Shown: positions 19,236 to 28,095, counted from the stretch's first letter. The stretch: 64,000 nucleotides of DNA from VFKU01 sp964620045 (GCA_964620045.1 CAZUJL010000023.1:7780-71779), one strand, 5' to 3'. Notes: a model not told the origin generated them from the sequence alone. A program made the numbers and translations.

Positions 19236-20301
19236 GCCCGGTCGAAGCCAGCGTCTGTCGCCGCAACTGTCCGCAGGCCGCGCTAATGTCTTGTCCGCGC
19301 TCCAAGCGTAGCGTCGCGCCGACGCCGCGTGCGTCAAGGATGTCCCGGAAACCTTCGCAGCGTTTGCGTCCCGGCGCTTCGTAGTCGATGCCGCCGACGG
19401 GGTTGTACGGGATCAGGTTTACGTGGATGGTGCGTCCATTGATTAGCGTGGCGAGTTCCTCGGCGTCCTTGTTGGCGTCGTTCACGCCCGCGAGTAGCGT
19501 CCACTCGAACGTAATCTGACGGCCCGTACGCTTCAGGTAATAATCGATCGCGTCCATTAACTTCGCGATGTTGTAGCGCCGGTTCAGCGGCACAAGCTCG
19601 TCTCGCAGCGGATCATTCGCCGCGTGCATCGACACGCTAAGCCGCACCTGCCAGTCTTCGTCGGCGAACTTGCGAATGCCATCCGCTTCCCCCGCCGTGC
19701 TTACCGTAATGCGCCGCGCGCCGATGCCGAGTCCGTCCGGGTGCATCAGGATGCGGATCGCCTTCATGGTAGCGTCGTAATTGCGGAAGGGCTCGCCCAT
19801 GCCCATGAACACGATGTTCGGTGACCGCCCCTGGAGGTCGATCTCGCGGAGGATGTAGAGCGCCTGCTCGACGATTTCGCCGGGCGACAGGTTGCGCGCA
19901 TAGCCCGAGAGACCTGTCGCGCAGAAGCTGCACTTCACGGCGCAGCCGACCTGGGTGGATAGGCACAGCGTCACGCGATCGCGCGCGGGAATCAGCACGG
20001 CTTCCACGGTCTCGCCGTCCGCCAATTCGAGCAACGCCTTGCGGGTCTCCGTGTTGGACGAGACCGCCATCCGCGCCAGTTTCAGGCGCGTGACTTTGAC
20101 GGAGGCGAGTTTCTCGCGGATCGCCTTCGATAGATCCGTCATCGCGGTAAAGTCGAAGACTTTTTTCTGGTGAATCCATCGGAAAATCTGCTTGCCCTGG
20201 AAGGCCTGCAGGCCGAAGGCCTCTGCGATTTCGGCGGGCAGCATACCCACCAAATCGAGACCCGGTGTCGCGGCGGCGTCTGTGGTTGGTTCGGTGCTCA
20301 T
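19222..20301 (-). CDS. rlmN: 23S rRNA (adenine2503-C2)-methyltransferase RlmN
   Basis: A 359-residue radical SAM methyltransferase that methylates A2503 of 23S rRNA and A37 of some tRNAs. The 4Fe-4S cluster motif is CAVKCSFC, preceded by RVTLCLSTQVG. Other marks are GMGEPFRNYD, RRITVSTAGE, LSVSMHAAND, NLIPYNPVGG and the C-terminal ISAACGQL that supplies the methyl-carrying Cys. Length is normal. The ATG overlaps the stop of the upstream LolA-like gene (ATGA), so translation is probably coupled. Convergent with the SPOR gene. Confidence 0.96.
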   Translation of the reverse strand: MSTEPTTDAAATPGLDLVGMLPAEIAEAFGLQAFQGKQIFRWIHQKKVFDFTAMTDLSKAIREKLASVKVTRLKLARMAVSSNTETRKALLELADGETVEAVLIPARDRVTLCLSTQVGCAVKCSFCATGLSGYARNLSPGEIVEQALYILREIDLQGRSPNIVFMGMGEPFRNYDATMKAIRILMHPDGLGIGARRITVSTAGEADGIRKFADEDWQVRLSVSMHAANDPLRDELVPLNRRYNIAKLMDAIDYYLKRTGRQITFEWTLLAGVNDANKDAEELATLINGRTIHVNLIPYNPVGGIDYEAPGRKRCEGFRDILDARGVGATLRLERGQDISAACGQLRRQTLASTGPTGA

Positions 20302-21140
20302 CGATTTGCCTGTCGTTCGGTCAGTTGCAGTTCCTCGGCGCGCTCACGGATGTTGAAGGTCTCTTCCGGCACTTCGACGTTCAATCGAACGTTGCGCATC
20401 GTAAATGTCATTCGCGTTTCTTCCGTCGGGAACAGCGCATCAACGGACGTCGGAAACAGCGCGCCGTCGACGTCGTTGTATTCGCTTAAAATTGTAACTG
20501 CCAGCACCTCACCTTCATCGGTGAGCCGCGTGTTTTTCTGAATCACCCAGCGCGGGTTGGTCTCGCTCACCTGCACCACCTCAAGCATGCGCCGCGGTCG
20601 ATCGCCACCGCCCACGGAGATCGTGGCCGTCGCGTTCGCCGGGTCATAGGCCGTCACGCGCGCGTCGCGCCGCTTCATGGTGCTCCAGCTCTCGGGGAAA
20701 AACATCTCCCGCGCGATGTCCGACGGCGACACCGAGAACGGCACGTCCTCAAAAGTCTCGCCTTCCACTTGATAGAAACTTTGATCCAGACTGCCGGGAA
20801 ACTCCATCAGGAATTCCTGGCCCACGCACGCCAGCTTGAACACCGGCACATTCGTCAGCCGGTGGTTGCCCTGCACATACAAATCTTCCGGCCGGCGGAA
20901 GCGGATGCTGCCGCGGAACCGGCGCACGCCATCGAATTCCGGCGACTCCAGCACGAAGGTGCCCGCGGCGCGAAAGCTCTGGATGCGCGCGTCGTTCGCA
21001 GCGAGATCGCGCAGCACGGTCTCGGCCGACGGTGCGCCCTCGGGCAACGGCGCCCGGCCGACGCGCTCGCCAAGGCCCGCGCAGCCCGCCGCGACCAGCA
21101 GCAGGCCGATTACGGCCAATCTGGGCGTTCCGAGCGTCAT
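20298..21140 (-). CDS. LolA/LolB-like outer-membrane lipoprotein-sorting homologue (lipoprotein)
   Basis: About 280 residues from the ATG at 21140, which directly precedes a lipoprotein signal (LAVIGLLLVAAGC). The mature part has the beta-strand pattern of the LolA/LolB/DUF4292 fold: ARIQSFRAAGTFVLESPEF, GSIRFRRPEDLYV, FLMEFPGSL and a late SVDALFPTEETRMTFTMRNV. Members bind lipids or lipoproteins in the periplasm. An upstream extension to 21233 exists in frame but would bury the signal peptide. GAGG lies before the ATG. The stop overlaps the rlmN start. Confidence 0.72.
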   Translation of the reverse strand: MTLGTPRLAVIGLLLVAAGCAGLGERVGRAPLPEGAPSAETVLRDLAANDARIQSFRAAGTFVLESPEFDGVRRFRGSIRFRRPEDLYVQGNHRLTNVPVFKLACVGQEFLMEFPGSLDQSFYQVEGETFEDVPFSVSPSDIAREMFFPESWSTMKRRDARVTAYDPANATATISVGGGDRPRRMLEVVQVSETNPRWVIQKNTRLTDEGEVLAVTILSEYNDVDGALFPTSVDALFPTEETRMTFTMRNVRLNVEVPEETFNIRERAEELQLTERQANR

Positions 21141-21272
21141 TGCCGGTGCCTCACTCCCCCGCCGTTGCCGGGTTGAACTACCCCGCGACCGTGTGTTACT
21201 CTTTGCCCCTCTTGAAGTTACCCAGTATACCATTCGTTCGGTAACCCACGAAAACGACGCGAGGATAGAGTC

Positions 21273-21536
21273 ATGTCACGCAAGTGCGAGTACAGCGGCA
21301 AGGGTATTCACTACGGCAAGAAAATCGTCCGTCGCGGTAAGGCCAAGAAGGAAGGCGGCGTGGGTCAGAAAGTCACCGGCATCAACAGCCGCCAGTGGCG
21401 CCCGAACCTGCAGAAGATTCGCATCGTCGATGCCGACGGCACCGTGAAGACGGTCCGCGTCTGCGCGCGCTACATCAAGGCCGGCAAGTTCCAGAAGGCC
21501 CCGCGCGGCCGCCGCAAGCTCGCCCGCCCCGCGTAA
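21273..21536 (+). CDS. rpmB: 50S ribosomal protein L28
   Basis: An 87-residue basic protein with the L28 signature: an N-terminal SRKCEYSGKG, GINSRQWRPNLQKIRI in the centre and VRVCARYIKAGKF near the end. Of the usual zinc-binding Cys pair only single cysteines are present (C5, and one in VCARY), so this is a zinc-independent form. Shine-Dalgarno GAGGA precedes the ATG. Monocistronic by position, flanked on both sides by minus-strand genes. Confidence 0.93.
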   Translation: MSRKCEYSGKGIHYGKKIVRRGKAKKEGGVGQKVTGINSRQWRPNLQKIRIVDADGTVKTVRVCARYIKAGKFQKAPRGRRKLARPA

Positions 21537-21541
21537 TCCTC

Positions 21542-22390
21542 TCAGCGCTTCCGAAACACAAAGATGTGGCCGGTGAAAAATGGCCAGCGCAATCCTGTTG
21601 CCGCCCGGCCCAGCTGGTTGAAGGTTTCCAGGCCTCGTTGAATCCATCCCGTCACGCCTGGATCGCGCTGTTGCGGTGCGCCGGTGATTTCGAGGCATTC
21701 AAACCCCGCGCGCTCGACCACTTGCTGCATGCCCGCCAGCGAATATAGCGCAATGTGCCAGGGCGGGAAGAAAATGCGGTGCAATCCCGGCAGTGGCACG
21801 TGCCGCAGGCCCAGTCGCACGATGCTGCCCACGGTGTGCGCGAAGGGCGCCGTTGGTTGCGTGGTCACGAATAGTGCACCCGGTTTTAATCGTTCGCTCG
21901 CCGTGCGTAGCCAGCCATCCGGGTCGTTCAGGTGCTCAAACACGGACGCGAGTACAATTGCATCGAAATCGCGTTCTGTAACTGCGCCGATATCGCCAAA
22001 GTGCATCGGCAAGCCCTCGGCCTGACAGAATTTCACCATGTCCTCGGACAGGTCGTAGCCAATCGGATTGAAACCCGCATCGCGCAGCCGAAGCACCAGT
22101 CCCCCCCATCCTGCGCCGTAATCCAGCACGCGACCCTGCGCGCCGTGACGCTGCAATGTCTTCACCAAGGCTTCATGGAGCGTGCGCGTAGAAGTGCGGC
22201 TGCGTTGTGGGTCGGAGGTGATGTGTTCGGCGTGCACGTAGTCCTCGCGGTACGCGCGCGCGAGTTCTTCGCCCGATGGCACCGGCGACAACTGGATCGT
22301 GCCACACTGAACGCACTCAAAATACGAGTACTGAGCGCGCGGACCGAAGAACCGTAACCCGCCGCCACAGGCGATGCACGCCCCGCTCAT
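21542..22390 (-). CDS. Class I SAM-dependent methyltransferase with N-terminal zinc ribbon
   Basis: A 282-residue protein from the ATG at 22390. A two-Cys-pair ribbon (CIACGGG and CVQCGTIQLSP) precedes a Methyltransf_23-type domain: VLDYGAGWGGLVLRLRDAG (SAM motif I), PIGYDLSEDMVKFC, FGDIGAV and FDAIVLASVFEHLNDP. Such enzymes commonly methylate sugars of surface polysaccharides or nucleotide-sugar intermediates. The start overlaps the stop of the epimerase gene as ATGA, so it is the last gene of the overlapping glycan cluster. Target unknown. Confidence 0.85.
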   Translation of the reverse strand: MSGACIACGGGLRFFGPRAQYSYFECVQCGTIQLSPVPSGEELARAYREDYVHAEHITSDPQRSRTSTRTLHEALVKTLQRHGAQGRVLDYGAGWGGLVLRLRDAGFNPIGYDLSEDMVKFCQAEGLPMHFGDIGAVTERDFDAIVLASVFEHLNDPDGWLRTASERLKPGALFVTTQPTAPFAHTVGSIVRLGLRHVPLPGLHRIFFPPWHIALYSLAGMQQVVERAGFECLEITGAPQQRDPGVTGWIQRGLETFNQLGRAATGLRWPFFTGHIFVFRKR

Positions 22391-23277
22391 GCGCGCGCCG
22401 CTTTGCGCAGTTCGTCCGCCAGTGCCTGCGTGGAATTTTCCAACGTGAATCGCGGGCGATAACCAAACGCGGCCGATGCTGCGTCGATCGAGACGTCCCA
22501 AACGAGGGACGAGGCGTTATTGGCAGTCGCCAACTCAATGGCGGAGGTCGACTCAAGCGCGGCTAGCACGCGCTCGGCGAGCGTCTGGTTGCTGACGGGC
22601 GTCCCGCTTGCCAGATTAAATATCCCGCGAATACGCGCATTAAGGCACGCGACGATGCCCGCCGCCGCGTCGCGCACATCGACGTAGTCCTGTTGCCGGT
22701 ACGGCTCCGATACGCGCAGGGTCTCTCCGCGCAATGCCGCCTCGACGAAGATCGAAAAAATCCTGCGTGCGCGGAGGCCGGGCCCGATCGGCGAGGTTAG
22801 TCGCAAACTGACCGCCGACGCGCCGGATTCAGCGTACATGCGGACCAACTCCTCGCCAAACAGTTTGGATGCCGCGTAGACAGATCCGGGTGCCGGCGGA
22901 TGTGTTTCTGTAATGGGATGCACCCGCGGAGCGCCGATCACGCCGATGCTGGAAATGAACACAAACGGAATGTTTTTCCAGCGGCGCGCGAGTGTCAGCA
23001 GGGCGTGCGTTCCGCCGCAGTTCGCGCGCACGACGTCTGGGTTGTCGGGCGCGAAATCGATGCACGCACCGGCGTGGACGATCGCGCTGCATGGACCCAC
23101 GGCGCAGTGTATTAGCTCGGCCAATTCGGCATCGCGGAGGTCGGCCTTTACCCAGTGCGCCACATGACTGGGCGCCTCGCTGCGGCCTACGCCGATAACC
23201 TCGTGCCCGGCTTCGGCCAATGCGCGCGCCGTTGCACTTCCCACGTGCCCGGATGCCCCCGTTACGAGGACCCGCAT
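22387..23277 (-). CDS. NAD-dependent epimerase/dehydratase (extended SDR)
   Basis: A 296-residue Rossmann protein starting at the ATG at 23277. It shows RVLVTGASGHVGS (NAD-binding TGxxGxxG), FVFISSIGVIG, the catalytic YAASK (YxxxK) and RLTSPIGPG. It likely epimerises, dehydrates or reduces a nucleotide- or lipid-linked sugar. It overlaps the ATP-grasp gene by 16 bases at its start and the methyltransferase by four at its end, so all should be translated from one mRNA. Precise sugar unknown. Confidence 0.87.
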   Translation of the reverse strand: MRVLVTGASGHVGSATARALAEAGHEVIGVGRSEAPSHVAHWVKADLRDAELAELIHCAVGPCSAIVHAGACIDFAPDNPDVVRANCGGTHALLTLARRWKNIPFVFISSIGVIGAPRVHPITETHPPAPGSVYAASKLFGEELVRMYAESGASAVSLRLTSPIGPGLRARRIFSIFVEAALRGETLRVSEPYRQQDYVDVRDAAAGIVACLNARIRGIFNLASGTPVSNQTLAERVLAALESTSAIELATANNASSLVWDVSIDAASAAFGYRPRFTLENSTQALADELRKAARA

Positions 23278-24344
23278 GGCCGGACTCCGTAATCTTCTGC
23301 ACGCGGCTGAAATGCCGGCGGGTTCTTGAGCTGGCCCGTCGCGCGCAACTCCGCTACGGCACGGGGATCGATATACACTTCGTTCCAATAACGCGCGACG
23401 CACCCTTCAACGATGCGCGGCATGTTCTGTATTTCCTCACCCAGCACAAAATGCCGCAGCGCAGCGTCGACTTCCTTGAATCCCATGCGCGTGCGCAGCG
23501 GCGTCGTGCCGGAGAAGCGCACCTGGAACTCGAAGCAGCAGGCCTCGCCCTCGTGCATGCGGAATTGCGTGTTGCACGGGCCGATGGGTTTCAGCGCGGT
23601 CACGATACGTTCCGCCGCAGCGCGCACTTCGGGGTACTCCCCCGCTTCGACCCACACGGTCGTGCCGTGTTGCAATTCGCGGCGCATCACGATCGTGCCG
23701 CGGAGGTGGCCGGAACGATCTGAAAACGTGCCTACTGTGAATTCGGTGCTATCGTCGCCAACGTACTGCTGCACGACATATCCCGGGCGACCGCTCAAGA
23801 GTTCGAGTTCGGCCGGATGATCGACCCGCAACTGCCCGCGCGATCCGCCACCGGAGCGCGGCTTGGCAATCAATGGAAAGCGGTGGTTTCTGGCCAGCGC
23901 TGCCATCGCGTCCACATCCGCCGAATCGGCGTAGGCCGGCGCGGGAAAACCGTGTTTCTCGAGCCAGTGCGAGGTTGCGAGCTTGTCGTCGCCAATGCGG
24001 AAAGTTTCGGCGGACGTCACGATGCAGATCGCGCCAGTTTCTTTGCGTATACGGTCCTGCTCAATCGAAAGAATTTTCAGGATCGGCTCCGCGCTGCCGA
24101 TCACGGCATCGATTTTCTCGTCGCGGCACAGGTTCAACAACCAGTCGAGGAAACCCGGATCGGTCGCCCAGGGCGACACGTATGCGCGATCCACGGTGTA
24201 CAGTCCCGCTTTGTCGATCGACACGTCTGCGCCGACCACGCGCACGGATAGATCACTTTGCGCCAACGCTTTAAGGATGCCGTGGCCTACGTTGCCGCCG
24301 CAGGCCAGCACGAGCACGTTCAAGGTTCGACCCGGTGTGGTCAT
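23262..24344 (-). CDS. ATP-grasp protein (carbamoyl-phosphate-synthase-like)
   Basis: A 360-residue protein from the ATG at 24344. The N-terminal Rossmann-like pre-ATP-grasp domain has VLVLACGGNVGHGILKAL and AVIGSAEPIL; the ATP-grasp core includes DKLATSHWLEKHGFPAP, PLIAKPRSGGGSRG (phosphate-binding loop), YVVQQYVGDDSTEF and a metal-binding CCFEFQVRFSG. It should form a carboxylate-amine or carboxylate-thiol bond using ATP. Homologues are common in surface-polysaccharide clusters, where they may attach amino acids to sugars. Overlaps its neighbours on both sides. Confidence 0.83.
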   Translation of the reverse strand: MTTPGRTLNVLVLACGGNVGHGILKALAQSDLSVRVVGADVSIDKAGLYTVDRAYVSPWATDPGFLDWLLNLCRDEKIDAVIGSAEPILKILSIEQDRIRKETGAICIVTSAETFRIGDDKLATSHWLEKHGFPAPAYADSADVDAMAALARNHRFPLIAKPRSGGGSRGQLRVDHPAELELLSGRPGYVVQQYVGDDSTEFTVGTFSDRSGHLRGTIVMRRELQHGTTVWVEAGEYPEVRAAAERIVTALKPIGPCNTQFRMHEGEACCFEFQVRFSGTTPLRTRMGFKEVDAALRHFVLGEEIQNMPRIVEGCVARYWNEVYIDPRAVAELRATGQLKNPPAFQPRAEDYGVRPCGSS

Positions 24345-25258
24345 TTGCGGGGCGCTTCGTGAATCTCTCGGACGATCGCGACTGGTCGTCCGCGCGTCTG
24401 CGCGAGCACACGCCCGACATAGGCGCCAACGGTGCCGATAGCGATCAAGACGAGTCCGCCGATGAACCACACCGACGCGAGCGCCATGGGCGCCGCGCCT
24501 CCCTCGCCCATGATCGTGCCGATGATTCCGGCCACGCCCAGCGCCGCGACCCAAATCCCCACCCACACAATCCACGTGAGTGGTTTTGTGCTCGAGGCGA
24601 ACACCGCGTCCAACGCGAGGCGTAGTTTGCGACGGAAGGTGTAGGACGTTCCCTCGCGCGAGGCTTTTGCGCAGGTGACCGCGCGCTGGCGGAACCCGTT
24701 TAGTTCCATCAGCACGCCGAGGAAGGGTTGCGCGTCACCGAACTGAAGCAGATTGTCGACATAGGCCCGCGTCATCAGGCGTGCATTCATCACGTTGCGC
24801 GGAATGGTGACCTCGGACAAGCGGTTCATGAGCGAATAAAAAATAGTGCCGCCCAGGCGCTCGGTCGCATCGCCTTTGCGCGCTTCCATCACGCCGTAGA
24901 CCATGTCCAGCTCGCCTGGCTTTTCTTGCATCAGGGCGTAGAACTTGGTGACCAGCGCCGGGTCTTCTTCCAAGTCGGCGTCGATCATGAAGATTAATTC
25001 GCCCCGTGCCTGCTGCAGGCCGATCCAGAGCGCGCGGTGCTGTCCGAAGTTGCGCGACAACTCGACCAGCCGCACGCGCGGGTCTTGCGCGATCAAGCCG
25101 AGCACAATCGCGCGGCTTTCGTCGGGAGAGCCGTCGTCCACGAATACAAACTCGTGTTCGCCCGGAACCTGTGTCAGCGCCGCGCGGGAGCGCTCGTAAA
25201 ATTCCTGAATGTACGGAGCGACGCGGTACAGGCTGGTGACGACACTGATTTGAGGCAT
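24341..25258 (-). CDS. Family 2 glycosyltransferase with two C-terminal membrane helices (GtrB/ArnC-like)
   Basis: A 305-residue enzyme. The GT-A domain opens with ISVVTSLYRVAPYIQEFYER, has FVFVDDGSPDESR and the metal-binding IDADLEEDP, and ends in two membrane helices (about residues 220-245 and 257-285). This plan matches polyprenyl-phosphate glycosyltransferases such as GtrB, ArnC and DPM1-like enzymes, which load a sugar onto undecaprenyl phosphate at the inner membrane. First gene of a four-gene set joined by overlaps. The start at 25258 was preferred over an in-frame ATG at 25294 because it fits the family N-terminus. Confidence 0.88.
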   Translation of the reverse strand: MPQISVVTSLYRVAPYIQEFYERSRAALTQVPGEHEFVFVDDGSPDESRAIVLGLIAQDPRVRLVELSRNFGQHRALWIGLQQARGELIFMIDADLEEDPALVTKFYALMQEKPGELDMVYGVMEARKGDATERLGGTIFYSLMNRLSEVTIPRNVMNARLMTRAYVDNLLQFGDAQPFLGVLMELNGFRQRAVTCAKASREGTSYTFRRKLRLALDAVFASSTKPLTWIVWVGIWVAALGVAGIIGTIMGEGGAAPMALASVWFIGGLVLIAIGTVGAYVGRVLAQTRGRPVAIVREIHEAPRK

Positions 25259-25359
25259 TCGGCTGGGTGGTGGATACCGTCTTCGGCCGTGCAAGGTGGC
25301 CGCCGGGGAGATTTTAGCCGGGCGGGCGCAGTAGACCCAAACCCGCCTGAATGCGCGAT

Positions 25360-26502
25360 TTAGGGCAGCGCCCGCAAGTGCATGTCGGAGCCGACGACGC
25401 GACTGACCTCTAGCCGGGGCAGATCGGTCGTGCCCGCCTGCAGGAAGTCCACCAGCGCCGCCATGCGGCCATCGTAGGCGAAGTGCAACAGCGCCGCGCC
25501 GCCGCGCACGCTGACCACCTGCACGCCGCTTGTTCCGTCGGCCGTGCGGAGGAGTTTCGCGTAGCGCTCCGCGAGGAGGTAGTCCCCCACGCCTTCGATT
25601 GTCAGCCGCACCTGCGGTCCGGAGGCGCGGTGCGCGGCGAGAATCGCTCCGGCGAGGACCTGATCGCGCACTTTATACACGGCATCGGGCAAGGTGAATT
25701 CATATCCTTGTTCGGCGGCCACACAATCGATCTCGGCATTGCTGCGCGCATCGTAAAACAGGCGGCCGTCCACCGTACTCACCACGCGCACCGTCACGAT
25801 CGATTTCGCGCGCAGCGAATCGCGTCCCACGCCGGACTTCTCCGCGCTGAGCGCGGTATCGACCAGAATCACGGCGTCCGCGCCGACTTCCACGCCGTAT
25901 CGTGCGAGGGCGGCATCGCCGGAACCCGCAATGGTGATCAGTTCGCGTTCGGAGTACTCGCCTTGTGCCTGCGCGGGATCGAGAATCGTGATTCCTTTTT
26001 CCTGGAAGGCCTTGGCGAACAACGGCGCTACGCGCGTCTGGCTTTGGAACTTGCGCGAGTTGGAAGCCGCGTCGGATTCAATGCACAAGAACGCGATGCG
26101 CGGAGGCTCCGGACGCAGCCGGAACAGCAAGGCCGCGGCATCCGCCCGCAACGGCCATTCGAAGAGATAGACTTCCAATTCCGCGACGGTGTACCCGCTT
26201 TCGGTGTGCACGCCGAGCGAGCGCGACGACGCGACATACACGTCCAGGAAATCCAGCAGCGGTTTGAACTCGTCCCCCGGCGCTTCGCCGAATTCCATTT
26301 CGAGCCACATCCACACGGCATTGCGCTTGGCATCGAGCACGGCGGCGTCGCGCGCGGCGAGGTTTGTGCCGGCGGCGCGGCCTTCGCAGCGCACCTTGGT
26401 GGACTTGCCGGGGGAATCGCTGCTTGCGTGGGCCAGCAGCGGAGAAAACAGGAGGATCGCGGCGAGGGTGGTTTGGCGAATGTAAGGCCGCGCCGGCCGC
26501 AT
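25360..26502 (-). CDS. Exported protein, FlgT/LPP20-like
   Basis: A 380-residue protein with a signal peptide (TTLAAILLFSPLLAHA) from the ATG at 26502. An N-terminal segment with CEGRAAGTNLAARDAAVLDAKR resembles the LPP20/FlgT-N helix seen in flagellar assembly protein T and related lipoproteins. A middle domain (IAFLCIESDA, VAPLFAKAFQEKGITILD, GADAVILVDTAL) resembles the FlgT/TolB-N-type fold. No flagellar genes are nearby, so a general envelope role is more likely. The ATG shares one base with the stop of the upstream peptidase (TGATG), implying coupled translation. Confidence 0.62.
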   Translation of the reverse strand: MRPARPYIRQTTLAAILLFSPLLAHASSDSPGKSTKVRCEGRAAGTNLAARDAAVLDAKRNAVWMWLEMEFGEAPGDEFKPLLDFLDVYVASSRSLGVHTESGYTVAELEVYLFEWPLRADAAALLFRLRPEPPRIAFLCIESDAASNSRKFQSQTRVAPLFAKAFQEKGITILDPAQAQGEYSERELITIAGSGDAALARYGVEVGADAVILVDTALSAEKSGVGRDSLRAKSIVTVRVVSTVDGRLFYDARSNAEIDCVAAEQGYEFTLPDAVYKVRDQVLAGAILAAHRASGPQVRLTIEGVGDYLLAERYAKLLRTADGTSGVQVVSVRGGAALLHFAYDGRMAALVDFLQAGTTDLPRLEVSRVVGSDMHLRALP

Positions 26503-27215
26503 CAGCGCCGGTTGTTCGCGAGGATCAGCATGCGCACGAGGTGCATGATTGAGACTGCGGCCGCGGCGACATAGGTCAGCGCGGCTGCGTTCAGCACCTT
26601 GCGGGCACCGCTCAGTTCCTCGTCCGTCAAATAACCGCCGTGCGCGAGCGCACGCATCGCGCGCGAGCTGGCGTTGAATTCCACCGGCAGCGTCAGCACG
26701 GTAAAGAACACGGCCAGCGCGAACAGGATGATGCCCACCTTGAGCAGTATCGGCGCGCTCATGATCAATCCGATGAAGAACAACGGCCACGCCGCCACCG
26801 TGCCCAGATTGCACATCGGGTACACGACATTGCGCAGCGTCAGGGGCGCGTACAGGCGCGCGTGCTGGATGGCGTGGCCCACTTCGTGTGCCGCGATGCC
26901 GAGTGCCGCCACGCTGGTGCCGTGGTACACCTCTTCGGAGAGGCGCAGCATGCGCGCGCGGGGATCGTAGTGATCGGTCAGGTGGCCGTGCACCGGCTCA
27001 AGGCCGACGGCCGGCCCGCCGTGATGGTCCGGGTTATTGGTCAGCGCGATGCCTTCGTCGCGCAAGATCGCTTCGGCGACTTCGGCACCGGTCAAACCGC
27101 GGCGGTTCAGCACCTTCGAGAATCGGCCATAGGCGGAATGCACCTGAGACTGCGCCCAGATGGTGAGAAGAATCGCCGGCAACAGCAAAATCATTGTCGG
27201 ATCGAAAAACGGCAT
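26502..27215 (-). CDS. Neutral zinc metallopeptidase (Zn_peptidase_2, YugP-like)
   Basis: A 237-residue integral membrane protein with HEVGHAIQHARLYAP (HExxH) near residue 110 and hydrophobic segments near the N-terminus and around residues 120-170 and 205-225. Members of this family have unknown physiological substrates. GTG at 27218 directly precedes the ATG at 27215, and either could be used; AAGGAG lies 10 to 13 bases upstream. Downstream it is fused by a one-base overlap with the FlgT-like gene, and upstream it follows bactofilin by 50 bases. Confidence 0.87.
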   Translation of the reverse strand: MPFFDPTMILLLPAILLTIWAQSQVHSAYGRFSKVLNRRGLTGAEVAEAILRDEGIALTNNPDHHGGPAVGLEPVHGHLTDHYDPRARMLRLSEEVYHGTSVAALGIAAHEVGHAIQHARLYAPLTLRNVVYPMCNLGTVAAWPLFFIGLIMSAPILLKVGIILFALAVFFTVLTLPVEFNASSRAMRALAHGGYLTDEELSGARKVLNAAALTYVAAAAVSIMHLVRMLILANNRR

Positions 27216-27265
27216 CACGGAAACAGCACTCCTTCCAGCGCCATATGCAGCATCGCGCGGGGCTC

Positions 27266-27925
27266 TTACTTAGAATCCGTTTTGGCCCCGGTCGGTTTCG
27301 TCATATTGCACGCGCCGTTAAATTGCGCACCTTCTTCGAGAACTATGGTCCGCGCGCGAATATTCCCGGTCAGACGGCCTGTCGGCGTGAGCCGTAACCG
27401 CCCGCCGCATTTGACGTTGCCGTTGATTTCGCCCGCGATAACCATGTCTTTGCCGGCAATGGCGTCGGCGTTTACAACGCCTGTCTCGCCAATGGTCAGG
27501 TCCTGTTGGCTTTCGACGTCCCCCATCACTTTGCCGCGCACGCTGCAGCTCGCCGCGCGCACCTTGCCTTTGACAATGGCGGATTGTTCGAGCGCCAGAC
27601 GGGCATCGACGCGTACGTCGCCATCCACGCGCCCGGCAATTTGAGTATCCGAACCGCTCGACATGGCGCCTTCAATGACGACGCCGTCGGGCACAATCAT
27701 GCGTTGGGTGGTGACGACCGATTGACCCTGGCGTACGGCCATGTCGTCGGCGGGAATCGCGGCTTCCTTGGCGAGGTTGTCGGCGGGTCGCCGGATGGGG
27801 TCGTCTGCCCGTCCCTGTTGGACGGCGTCGTTCAGCTTTGCGCCGAACCGGCCAAAAAGGCTTCCGCCTTTTTTATTGGCATCGCCCCCGAGCGCCCCAG
27901 ACATACCTGTCGTTGCATCGCTCAT
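27266..27925 (-). CDS. Bactofilin (polymer-forming cytoskeletal protein)
   Basis: A 219-residue protein from the ATG at 27925. After a disordered N-terminus (about 80 residues, Gly/Ala/Lys-rich) the bactofilin beta-helix core begins at VIEGAMSSGSDTQIAGRVDGDV and runs through repeats such as IVKGKVRAASCSVRGKVMGDV and LRLTPTGRLTGNI. Bactofilins assemble into nucleotide-independent filaments at the membrane and guide cell-wall enzymes. Placement directly upstream of a membrane peptidase is interesting, as bactofilins are often paired with peptidoglycan hydrolases. Confidence 0.92.
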   Translation of the reverse strand: MSDATTGMSGALGGDANKKGGSLFGRFGAKLNDAVQQGRADDPIRRPADNLAKEAAIPADDMAVRQGQSVVTTQRMIVPDGVVIEGAMSSGSDTQIAGRVDGDVRVDARLALEQSAIVKGKVRAASCSVRGKVMGDVESQQDLTIGETGVVNADAIAGKDMVIAGEINGNVKCGGRLRLTPTGRLTGNIRARTIVLEEGAQFNGACNMTKPTGAKTDSK

Positions 27926-28095
27926 CGACTGTATCCCCCTCGTGGGGTGCGGACTACGGAAGCACCCCGAACGGCCAGGCGGCACATCTCGCCCGCGCCC
28001 CGCGCGTGTTACACGCGCCCCAAGCGATACTAGCATACCTGAGCGCCGGAATGCTCACGGCGTAGACCGAAAATCGATAAAGAACCGACGGTCAA

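Noticed and set aside
25483..26574. Plus-strand frame of 363 codons
   Set aside because: Antisense of the FlgT-like exported gene, which has a signal peptide and coupled start.
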